Assembly (NCBI RefSeq): GCF_040566555.1
Contig: NZ_JBEWYP010000007.1
Location: forward strand, 161,181 to 225,180
Length of the DNA stretch: 64,000 nt
Reading direction: 5' to 3'
Origin: Sediminicola sp040566555
Lineage (GTDB): Bacteria > Bacteroidota > Bacteroidia > Flavobacteriales > Flavobacteriaceae
The notes under the pieces are model-generated. The model saw only the letters and a list, made by a program, of their open reading frames with translations. It was not told the DNA's origin and did no database searches. The first letter of the stretch is position 1, and the number at the start of each line of letters is the position of its first letter. The translations under genes were made by a program, and so were the position numbers. Shown piece after piece: positions 45,667-53,335 of the stretch.

Positions 45667-46665
45667 TTATTTTAAATTTTTCCAATACCACTTTACGGCT
45701 TCCTTAAGACCCTTTTCAATATTAAATTGGGGATCGTACCCTAATAAGGTTTTGGCTTTATCTATTGAGGCAAGGGAGTGTGGGACATCTCCTTGGCGGT
45801 TTGGACCATAATTCACCTCTACTTCGGCTATTCTTGGGTCAAATTCGCTTAGGTATTCTTTTAAAAGACCTACCAACTGTTTTAAATCCGTACGTTCCCC
45901 ATAGGCCACATTATATACTGTATTGATTGCGTCTTTGTTAGTGGTGTGGATTGCCCTAAGGTTCATTTGTACTACGTTGTCTATGTATGTAAAATCCCTG
46001 GAATAACTTCCATCGCCATTGATAATCGGTGACTCATGGCTCATAAGTTGCATTACAAATTTTGGAATTACGGCGGCGTAGGCCCCATTGGGATCTTGTT
46101 TCCGTCCAAAAACATTAAAATAACGCAACCCAATGGTCTCCAAACCATAGGTCTTACTAAAAATTTCGGCGTATAATTCGTTTACATATTTAGTAATAGC
46201 GTAGGGGGAGAGGGGTTTGCCAATTACGTCTTCCACCTTGGGAAGGCCTTTGCTATCCCCATATGTAGAGGAGCTTGCGGCATATACAAAGCGTTTAACC
46301 TTGGCATCCCGCGCAGCTACCAGCATGTTTAAAAATCCGGAAACATTTACCGCATTGGAGGTAATGGGGTCGTTGATCGACCTGGGTACGGATCCCAAAG
46401 CCGCCTGGTGCAATATAAAATCCACTCCTTCACAAGCCTTTTGGCAATCCTCCAGATTTCTAATATCGCCTTCTATTAATTTAAACTTCGGATTAGGCAG
46501 TAAATGGGCAATATTCTCTCGTTTCCCGGTAGCAAAATTATCCAAACAAGTTACAACGTTGCCATTTTTTAAAAGTGATTCACAAAGGTTGGAGCCAATA
46601 AAACCTGCACCACCTGTTATAAGTATAGATTTATTTGGGTCTAAATTTATATCCATTATCGACAT
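45667..46665 (-). CDS. UDP-N-acetylglucosamine 4-epimerase (WbpP/TviC-like)
   Basis: 332-residue extended SDR. NAD-binding GGAGFIG is at residues 18-24, FATGKRENI follows the second strand, and the catalytic set is the Ser/Thr of AASSSTYGDS with Y155xxxK159 (YAITK). GLRYFNVFGRKQDPNGAYAAVIPKF is typical of the WbpP/TviC group that interconverts UDP-GlcNAc and UDP-GalNAc (or the corresponding uronates). The gene is paired with the WbpO-like dehydrogenase, as in several O-antigen loci. Some residues before MDINLDP may be extra, as two in-frame ATGs are near the start. Product UDP-GalNAc(A) is inferred from the pairing. Confidence 0.9.
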   Translation of the reverse strand: MSIMDINLDPNKSILITGGAGFIGSNLCESLLKNGNVVTCLDNFATGKRENIAHLLPNPKFKLIEGDIRNLEDCQKACEGVDFILHQAALGSVPRSINDPITSNAVNVSGFLNMLVAARDAKVKRFVYAASSSTYGDSKGLPKVEDVIGKPLSPYAITKYVNELYAEIFSKTYGLETIGLRYFNVFGRKQDPNGAYAAVIPKFVMQLMSHESPIINGDGSYSRDFTYIDNVVQMNLRAIHTTNKDAINTVYNVAYGERTDLKQLVGLLKEYLSEFDPRIAEVEVNYGPNRQGDVPHSLASIDKAKTLLGYDPQFNIEKGLKEAVKWYWKNLK

Positions 46666-46738
46666 TTATTATTTTAATTTTAACTTAAGTTAAATAACTA
46701 AACTATTTTAAATCTTTTCGGTCATCATCAAATAGTTG

Positions 46739-47764
46739 TCAAATATTGTAATAGCCTTTATACCAATCAATAAATTTTGAAACTCCTTCTTTTATTGGGG
46801 TGTTGGGACTATAATTATAATCATTGATTAGATCATCCACATTTGCCCACGTTCTGGAAACATCCCCAGGTTGCATAGGGAGCATGTTTTTCTGTGCTGT
46901 AATACCCAGCTTTGATTCAATGGATTCTATGAAATCGGTCAGTTTTACAGTGTTATTGTTCCCTATGTTATAGATTTTGTATAACGATCTTTCCTTGCGC
47001 TTAGCAATAGGTTCTACCAATATTCGTTCTACGCCTTCAACAATATCGTCAATATAGGTGAAATCCCTTTCCATGTTCCCATGATTGAATACATCTATGG
47101 ATTTGTTTTTTATAATCGCGTCTGTAAACAGGAAAAGGGCCATGTCCGGTCTTCCCCAAGGGCCGTAAACTGTAAAAAAACGAAGTCCCGTAGTTGGAAT
47201 TCCAAACAAATGGCTGTAGGTGTGCGCCATGAGCTCATTGCTTTTCTTGCTGGCGGCGTATAAACTTATCGGATGGTCCACATTGTCATTCGTAGAAAAA
47301 GGAACCTTTTTATTAAGACCGTATACACTAGAGCTGCTGGCATACACCAAATGTTCAATTTGGTGATGTCTGCAACATTCCAATAAGTTGACAAAACCCA
47401 CTATGTTGCTGTCCACATAGGCCGATGGGTTCTCTAGGCTGTACCGCACCCCTGCCTGGGCCGCAAGATTACAGACCACATTAAATTTTTCCTTTTCAAA
47501 GAGATTTGATAAGTTCTCCTTGTCTTCCAAATTTAAGCGGACAAAACTAAATTTGGACCCATGCTTACTACTAAGGCACTTTTTTAAAGGTGTCTCAGCC
47601 TCAGCTTTTGCAACGCCTAATTCTTGTAACCTGCCAAACTTAAGGCCCTGGTCATAATAATCATTAATGCTATCAATACCAATAACGGTAAATCCTTTGT
47701 TTAAAAGTGATTCGCATAGGTGATAGCCAATAAATCCGGCAGCTCCTGTAACTAGAATTTTCAA
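46739..47764 (-). CDS. UDP-glucuronate 4-epimerase
   Basis: 341-residue extended SDR of the CapI/Gae group: GAAGFIG at 7-13, GIDSINDYYDQGLK, NLAAQAGVRYSLENP, the catalytic SSSS with Y169AASK173, and GLRFFTVYGPWGRPDMALFLFT. This pattern is specific for UDP-glucuronate 4-epimerases that make UDP-galacturonate. The first four bases of its gene overlap the last four of the UGDH gene (47761-47764), consistent with translational coupling of two steps: UDP-Glc to UDP-GlcA to UDP-GalA. No membrane segment. Confidence 0.93.
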   Translation of the reverse strand: MKILVTGAAGFIGYHLCESLLNKGFTVIGIDSINDYYDQGLKFGRLQELGVAKAEAETPLKKCLSSKHGSKFSFVRLNLEDKENLSNLFEKEKFNVVCNLAAQAGVRYSLENPSAYVDSNIVGFVNLLECCRHHQIEHLVYASSSSVYGLNKKVPFSTNDNVDHPISLYAASKKSNELMAHTYSHLFGIPTTGLRFFTVYGPWGRPDMALFLFTDAIIKNKSIDVFNHGNMERDFTYIDDIVEGVERILVEPIAKRKERSLYKIYNIGNNNTVKLTDFIESIESKLGITAQKNMLPMQPGDVSRTWANVDDLINDYNYSPNTPIKEGVSKFIDWYKGYYNI

Positions 47765-49158
47765 GATTGCCCTATTTTATAAAATTCAAATCCCTTGGCA
47801 GTCATTGTTTCTGAATCCAGAAGTCTTCGTCCGTCAAAAACAAAAGCTGGTTTCAACATATTGTTATATATCTTGTCCCAGTCATACGTTTTAAACTCAT
47901 CCCATTCCGTTAGAATAGCGATGGCATGGGCTTCTTCTGTAGCTTTGATAGGGTCCTTTACCACTTTTAACAACCTTCTGTTCTCTTCAGGAGTTCTGGT
48001 GTTCAGGTAATCCATATCAGCATAAATAGTTTTTTCTGAAACTTTTGGATCATATACAATAATCTCGGCTCTTTCTTCCAATAAGGCATCTGCTACATAT
48101 ATGGCAGCTGATTCCCTGGTATCGTTGGTATCCTTTTTAAATGCCCAACCATAGAACACTATTTTTTTGCCGGATACTGTGTTGTAAAGTGTTGATATAA
48201 TGTTTTCTGCAAAGCGTCTTTTTTGATAATCATTCATAATAATGACCTGTTCCCAATAATCAGCAACCTCTTGAAGGCCAAAACTACTAGCAATATAGAC
48301 GAGGTTCAAAATATCCTTTTGAAAACATGAACCTCCAAAGCCTACAGAAGAATTAAGGAATTTGGACCCAATTCTGCTATCATAACCTATGGCCCTTGCA
48401 ACCTCTGCTACGTTGGCATCGGTACGTTCACATAGTGCTGAAATAGAGTTGATGGAAGATACCCTTTGCGCCAAAAAGGCATTAGCAACTAGCTTGGAAA
48501 GTTCTGAGGACCACACATTGGTCTGAAGTATACGATCTTTTGGTAACCAATGTTCGTAAATAGCACTTAAAGTATCTTTGGCTTTCTGGCCAGTAGGGGT
48601 GTCATCACCACCAATCAATACACGATCTGCATTTAATAAATCATCTACAGCTGTTCCTTCGGCTAGGAACTCAGGATTGGAAAGGATTTCAAAATTCACG
48701 CCATTTCCGGTGTTTTCCAAAATACTCTTAATAGCCCCCGCTGTTCTTACGGGAAGGGTAGATTTTTCTACCACTATCTTATCAGTTTTGGCAACCTTGG
48801 CAATATTTCTAGCACAAAGCTCTATAAATTTTAAATCGGCAGCCTGTCCTTTTCCTTTGCCATAGGTTTTTGTGGGGGTATTAACAGAGATAAATATAAT
48901 ATCCGCTTCTTCTATGGCCTTATCCACTTCAGTGGAGAAGAAAAGGTTCTTATTACGGTTAGAGGCAATGATCTCTTTTAGGCCTGGTTCATATACCGGA
49001 AGCTTATCCAAATCTTCATCATTCCATTGGTTAATTCTATCCTGATTGATATCCACCACGGTAACCTGTATTTCTGGACATTGGTTTGCAATCACGGACA
49101 TGGTTGGACCTCCGACATATCCGGCTCCAATACAACATATTTTTGTAGTCTTTTTCAT
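47761..49158 (-). CDS. ugd: UDP-glucose 6-dehydrogenase (eukaryote-like UGDH)
   Basis: 465-residue dehydrogenase making UDP-glucuronate from UDP-glucose. It follows the long, animal/plant-like form: ICCIGAGYVGGPTMSVIA, VYEPGLKEII, FISVNTPTKTYG, VEKSTLPVRTA, SNPEFLAEGTA, and the catalytic Cys278 in VGFGGSCFQKDIL. Bacteria usually have a shorter form, but this type is also known in Bacteroidota. It is the first gene of the minus-strand run and is translationally coupled with the 4-epimerase. It faces the divergent export genes over a 268-nt control region. Confidence 0.95.
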   Translation of the reverse strand: MKKTTKICCIGAGYVGGPTMSVIANQCPEIQVTVVDINQDRINQWNDEDLDKLPVYEPGLKEIIASNRNKNLFFSTEVDKAIEEADIIFISVNTPTKTYGKGKGQAADLKFIELCARNIAKVAKTDKIVVEKSTLPVRTAGAIKSILENTGNGVNFEILSNPEFLAEGTAVDDLLNADRVLIGGDDTPTGQKAKDTLSAIYEHWLPKDRILQTNVWSSELSKLVANAFLAQRVSSINSISALCERTDANVAEVARAIGYDSRIGSKFLNSSVGFGGSCFQKDILNLVYIASSFGLQEVADYWEQVIIMNDYQKRRFAENIISTLYNTVSGKKIVFYGWAFKKDTNDTRESAAIYVADALLEERAEIIVYDPKVSEKTIYADMDYLNTRTPEENRRLLKVVKDPIKATEEAHAIAILTEWDEFKTYDWDKIYNNMLKPAFVFDGRRLLDSETMTAKGFEFYKIGQS

Positions 49159-49195
49159 TTGGCTTTGTACTTTTCTAAAAAGGGTTCAAAGATGA

Positions 49196-49203
49196 CAAAT
49201 ATA
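49196..49203 (-). promoter_or_regulatory. Candidate -7 box (TATATTTG) for the minus-strand polysaccharide run
   Basis: Matches TAnnTTTG on the minus strand, 38 nt upstream of the ugd start codon. No clear TTG -33 element was seen at the expected distance. It is the only good -7 match near the first gene of the run. Confidence 0.4.
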
Positions 49204-49355
49204 ATTCTTTAGTAGTGAATATTGTCGTTAAAGGGCGTATTTATAGGTTTTTGGTAATTGACTCAAAGGGTGTAGGTATTTTATCGATTAAGGTATTTTG
49301 GTTTAATCGTTCGTTGACCGATTATTTTTATGCTTGAACGAATTATGGAAGCATT

Positions 49356-49388
49356 TTGGTCCATTCCTGATGCCAATGGTTATTTTTG
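49356..49388 (+). promoter_or_regulatory. Candidate promoter of the aminotransferase-export run
   Basis: TATTTTTG (49381-49388) matches the Bacteroidota -7 consensus TAnnTTTG, and a TTG at 49356-49358 lies 22 nt upstream as a possible -33 element. The start codon of the aminotransferase follows 39 nt after the -7 box. Confidence 0.5.
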
Positions 49389-49426
49389 AAGAACCAAATA
49401 TTACTAAATAATAATTAAGGACTTTG

Positions 49427-50554
49427 ATGACCCAGACAAAAATATGGCTTTCTTCCCCTCACATGGGAACTAATGAACAACGCTATGTACAAGAAGCGTT
49501 CGATACTAATTGGGTGGCACCTTTGGGGCCTAATGTGGATCGATTTGAAGAAGCAATTCAAAATTTTGTAGGTAATGATATACAGGTTGCGGCCTTAAGT
49601 TCAGGCACGGCTGCCATACACTTGGCGTTGGAAATACTTGGTGTTTCTCAGGGTGACGAGGTAATATGCCAAAGTTTTACTTTTTCAGCATCCGCCAACC
49701 CAATTAAATACTTGGGTGCCAATCCTATTTTTGTGGATAGTGAAAGGGATACCTGGAACATCTCTCCGGTATTGTTGGAAGAGGCTATCAAGGATCGATT
49801 AAAAAATGGTGTGAAACCTAAGGCTATTGTCGCTGTACATTTATATGGCATGCCATACAAGGTTGAAGAAATTAGAAAAGTTGCAGACTCCTACGGTATC
49901 CCTATTGTAGAGGATAGTGCTGAAGCATTGGGGAGCATGTATAAAGGTAAAAACTGTAGCTCTTTTGGGGATATTGGTATCCTCTCGTTTAATGGTAATA
50001 AAATCATTACGACTTCTGGAGGTGGCGCAATGACTACTAAAAGTCTGGAAATCAAGAAAAAAGCAGTATTTTTGGCAACTCAAGCCAGGGATGATGCACC
50101 TCATTATCAGCATTCCAATGTGGGATATAATTATAGGATGAGTAATATACTTGCCGGAATTGGTCGTGGACAAATGGAAGTGTTACCTAATAGGGTAGCG
50201 GCTAGAAGAGCAAATCATGAATTTTATAAATCCCGTTTGGGAGATATGAGCGAAATTGAATTTTTAGACGAACCGAACGGTTTTTATTCCAATCGTTGGT
50301 TGACCTGCATTTTAACACCTTCCTTTGAGAAAAGGGAAATGATACGTTTGGCATTGTTGGAAGAAGATATAGAGTCAAGACCATTATGGAAGCCAATGCA
50401 CTTGCAGCCCGTTTTTAAAAATGCCTTACATTTTAGTGATGGAACTTCTGAAGATTTGTTTGAAAGAGGATTGTGCTTGCCAAGTGGATCCAATTTGGAA
50501 ACTTCCGATTTAGAGCGTATAGTTCATTTGATAATAAAAAAACTAGCCAAATGA
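49427..50554 (+). CDS. DegT/DnrJ/EryC1/StrS sugar aminotransferase (PglE-like)
   Basis: 375-residue PLP enzyme. The ATG at 49427 is preferred to the adjacent in-frame TTG at 49424. It shows SSGTAAIHLALE, FTFSASANPIKYLGANPIFVD, D163 in VEDSAEALGS and the PLP Lys192 in SFNGNKIITTSGGG, followed by YNYRMSNILAGIG. It is close to PglE/PseC-type enzymes that aminate a UDP-4-keto-6-deoxy-HexNAc. Its last four bases overlap the dehydratase start (ATGA, 50551-50554), so they act as a coupled pair. The expected N-acetyltransferase (PglD-like) is not in the window. Confidence 0.92.
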   Translation: MTQTKIWLSSPHMGTNEQRYVQEAFDTNWVAPLGPNVDRFEEAIQNFVGNDIQVAALSSGTAAIHLALEILGVSQGDEVICQSFTFSASANPIKYLGANPIFVDSERDTWNISPVLLEEAIKDRLKNGVKPKAIVAVHLYGMPYKVEEIRKVADSYGIPIVEDSAEALGSMYKGKNCSSFGDIGILSFNGNKIITTSGGGAMTTKSLEIKKKAVFLATQARDDAPHYQHSNVGYNYRMSNILAGIGRGQMEVLPNRVAARRANHEFYKSRLGDMSEIEFLDEPNGFYSNRWLTCILTPSFEKREMIRLALLEEDIESRPLWKPMHLQPVFKNALHFSDGTSEDLFERGLCLPSGSNLETSDLERIVHLIIKKLAK

Positions 50555-52485
50555 TAAAAAATTACCTGGTCAATAATGCACATAGATACGCATCCAAATG
50601 GTTGGTGCTTGCTATTGATGTTTTTTTAATATCGGTGGCTTTTATTATGTCTTATTTTATTCGATTTAACTTGACCTTCGAGTTTGATATCGAAAAATTG
50701 ATAATGCAATTTCCTGTTGTCGTAGTTATTTCATTAATTTCTTTCTTAGCTATAGGCTCCTATAAAGGTGTGGTAAGACATACAGGTGTTAGGGATGTTT
50801 ATAACATTTTCAATGCCATTTGTCTCTCAAGTATTTTTACCATTTTTATGGTAATTTTGAACAGGCAATATAATATATTGGAGGATTTTACTATTCCTTT
50901 GTCCATAATCATTATCCATAGCCTTATTGGTTTTATTTTGTTGGTCGCATCACGTTATGTATTTAAAACCAGCTATGATAATTTGGTAAAAAAGTTTAAA
51001 ATCACCAAAAATGTATTGATTTTTGGTGCTGGTGAATCAGGCATACTTACCTATAATGCACTTACTACAACCACAAACAGTAAAGCCAGAGTTGTTGGCT
51101 ATGTGGATGAAGATGTAAAGAAAATCGGAAAAAGCATCAATGGGGTTACCGTTTATGGGCCACAAGATCTAACTGAGTTTTTTATAGGTAAAAGGGATAT
51201 TTCTGAAATCATTTTTTCGATTCATAATATATCCAATAACAAATTAAGGGAGCTTGTGCAGAGTTTGGTAGACTTACCGGTACAGGTGAAAATTGTACCT
51301 CCTGTGGAGGACTGGATCAACGGGGAATTGAATGTCTCCCAGATTAAACAAGTACAAATTGAAGATTTATTGAATAGGGTGCCAATTGACATCAAAAAGT
51401 CGAAGGTTTCCAATGAGTTAAAAGAGCAGGTTATTTTAGTCACTGGTGGTGCAGGATCCATTGGAAGTGAAATAGCAAGACAAATAGCTCATTACGAATA
51501 CAAATCACTTATTATAATAGATCAAGCAGAATCAGCGCTTTACGATCTTCAACAAGAACTAAAACAGAATGGCTTTCATAATTTTGTTCCTATTGTTGGC
51601 GATATTCGGGATAAAAATAGAATGAATGAATATTTTCAGGAATTCAAGCCTACTATGGTGTTTCATGCCGCCGCCTATAAGCATGTGCCGTTAATGGAGT
51701 ATAATTCTTATGAGGCCATTAAAATAAATGTAGCAGGAACGAAGAATATTGTGGATCTATCAATGACCCACAATGTGGATAAATTTGTTTTTGTATCTAC
51801 GGATAAAGCGGTAAACCCGACAAATGTCATGGGTGCAACCAAGCGTATTGCCGAAATGTACATCAGTTGCATGCAACAGGAAAATAAGACCAAATTTATT
51901 ACAACCAGATTTGGAAATGTTCTTGGCTCTAATGGCTCGGTCATTCCTTTGTTCAAAAAGCAGATTGAAAAGGGTGGGCCATTAACGGTGACCCATAAGG
52001 ATGTTACACGATTTTTTATGACCATTCCAGAAGCTTCCCAATTGGTATTGGAGGCAGCTGCCATGGGTAGCGGTGGGGAAATTTTCATATTTGATATGGG
52101 GGATTCGGTAAAAATATTTGATCTGGCAAAGAATATGATCAAGTTATCCGGTTTAAAATACCCTGACGATATCGATATCAAAATAACAGGATTGCGCCCA
52201 GGTGAAAAGTTATATGAGGAATTATTGGCCAATGGTGAAAATACCCTTCCAACCTACCACAAAAAAATAATGATAGGCAAAGTAAGGGAATTGGATTACA
52301 CTAAAATTAGATCTAAAATTGAAGAGTTATGTGTCACCAATATGTTTTTTAATGCCAATACGGTACCTCTGATGAAGGAAATTGTTCCTGAATTTGTATC
52401 CAACAATTCTGATCTTTGTAAGTTGGACCAAAAAAAAGATTCTAATAAAGGGGATGAAGGAACCAAGAAAATTTTGCAGTCCTAA
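50551..52485 (+). CDS. Membrane UDP-HexNAc 4,6-dehydratase (PglF/CapD-like)
   Basis: 644-residue protein: four N-terminal membrane helices (about residues 15-150), a CoA-binding-like Rossmann domain (about 165-265, LIFGAGESGI), and a C-terminal SDR dehydratase domain (about 290-560) with VTGGAGSIGSEIARQ, FHAAAYKHVPLME, and STDKAVNPTNVMGATKRIAEM. This layout is that of PglF, WbpM and CapD, which make UDP-4-keto-6-deoxy-GlcNAc. The start ATG at 50551 overlaps the aminotransferase stop; an upstream in-frame start would bury the gene deeper in the other frame. It is the first committed step to the amino-trideoxy sugar likely loaded by the PglC-like enzyme. Confidence 0.92.
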   Translation: MIKNYLVNNAHRYASKWLVLAIDVFLISVAFIMSYFIRFNLTFEFDIEKLIMQFPVVVVISLISFLAIGSYKGVVRHTGVRDVYNIFNAICLSSIFTIFMVILNRQYNILEDFTIPLSIIIIHSLIGFILLVASRYVFKTSYDNLVKKFKITKNVLIFGAGESGILTYNALTTTTNSKARVVGYVDEDVKKIGKSINGVTVYGPQDLTEFFIGKRDISEIIFSIHNISNNKLRELVQSLVDLPVQVKIVPPVEDWINGELNVSQIKQVQIEDLLNRVPIDIKKSKVSNELKEQVILVTGGAGSIGSEIARQIAHYEYKSLIIIDQAESALYDLQQELKQNGFHNFVPIVGDIRDKNRMNEYFQEFKPTMVFHAAAYKHVPLMEYNSYEAIKINVAGTKNIVDLSMTHNVDKFVFVSTDKAVNPTNVMGATKRIAEMYISCMQQENKTKFITTRFGNVLGSNGSVIPLFKKQIEKGGPLTVTHKDVTRFFMTIPEASQLVLEAAAMGSGGEIFIFDMGDSVKIFDLAKNMIKLSGLKYPDDIDIKITGLRPGEKLYEELLANGENTLPTYHKKIMIGKVRELDYTKIRSKIEELCVTNMFFNANTVPLMKEIVPEFVSNNSDLCKLDQKKDSNKGDEGTKKILQS

Positions 52486-52525
52486 TTTTTCAAATTACTT
52501 TTATTGCTTAATCACTACTATATCC

Positions 52526-53296
52526 ATGAAAAACCATTCTAGATTTTCAATTATTTCATTAGTGCTTCTTGTTTTTATAATCTCATCTTGTGCTTCTAAA
52601 AAGGAAGTGGTGTATTTTCAAAATGCAAGTAGTTTTGAAACCCTGGTCAACAAGAACGACTTTAGTCCAAAGTTTAAAGTAGATGATTTGGTCAGTATTT
52701 ATATCTCAACTTTAGATAATGAGGCCAGTGTTCCGTTTAATTTGTTTAGAGGAGCTTCTGAAGGGGGAATCAGGCCTGAGCAAGTAGATTATCTAATTGA
52801 TCAGAATGGAGAAATCGACTTTCCCGTAATTGGGAAACTAAAAATTGCTGGATTATCCCCAGAGGAGGTAAGAGTGTATTTAAGGAAAAAACTCTCGGAT
52901 TATCTTAAAGATCCTATAATTAATATTCGACTTAGAAACTTTACCGTAACTATTCTCGGCGAAGTGAATAGACCTGGAACATATCCAGTGAATGGGGAAC
53001 GTATAACTATATTTGAAGCCTTAGGGTTAGCATCGGATTTGACCATAAAAGGGATGCGAAAAAATGTAATGGTTATACGAGATTTTGATGGCACCAAAGT
53101 ATATACAAGAATAGATTTAACAAAGAAAGAAGCCATGAGCTCTCCAGTATATTATTTAACCCAAAATGATGTTGTTTATGTAGAGCCCAATCAATCTGCT
53201 GTTACGGAATCCTCTTTGGATAATAGGGCGTCCATAGCAATTTCAATTGCATCCTTATTAATAACTTCTTCGGTTATACTACTTACAAGAAATTAA
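52526..53296 (+). CDS. Polysaccharide export lipoprotein (Wza-like)
   Basis: 256-residue outer-membrane lipoprotein: lipobox with Cys22 (FIISSC), a poly-export domain (about 50-135, FKVDDLVSIYIST, YLIDQNGEIDFPVIGKL), an SLBB-like domain (about 145-225, VTILGEVNRPGTYPVNG) and a C-terminal hydrophobic helix (about 232-252). The ATG at 52526 is chosen because it directly precedes the signal sequence. It is shorter than E. coli Wza, as is usual in Bacteroidota. It begins 41 nt after the dehydratase and precedes the Wzc-like kinase by 39 nt; together they span the envelope for polymer export. Confidence 0.92.
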   Translation: MKNHSRFSIISLVLLVFIISSCASKKEVVYFQNASSFETLVNKNDFSPKFKVDDLVSIYISTLDNEASVPFNLFRGASEGGIRPEQVDYLIDQNGEIDFPVIGKLKIAGLSPEEVRVYLRKKLSDYLKDPIINIRLRNFTVTILGEVNRPGTYPVNGERITIFEALGLASDLTIKGMRKNVMVIRDFDGTKVYTRIDLTKKEAMSSPVYYLTQNDVVYVEPNQSAVTESSLDNRASIAISIASLLITSSVILLTRN

Positions 53297-53335
53297 TTTC
53301 TATCCCTAATAACCTTTACGTCCCGACATAATAGT

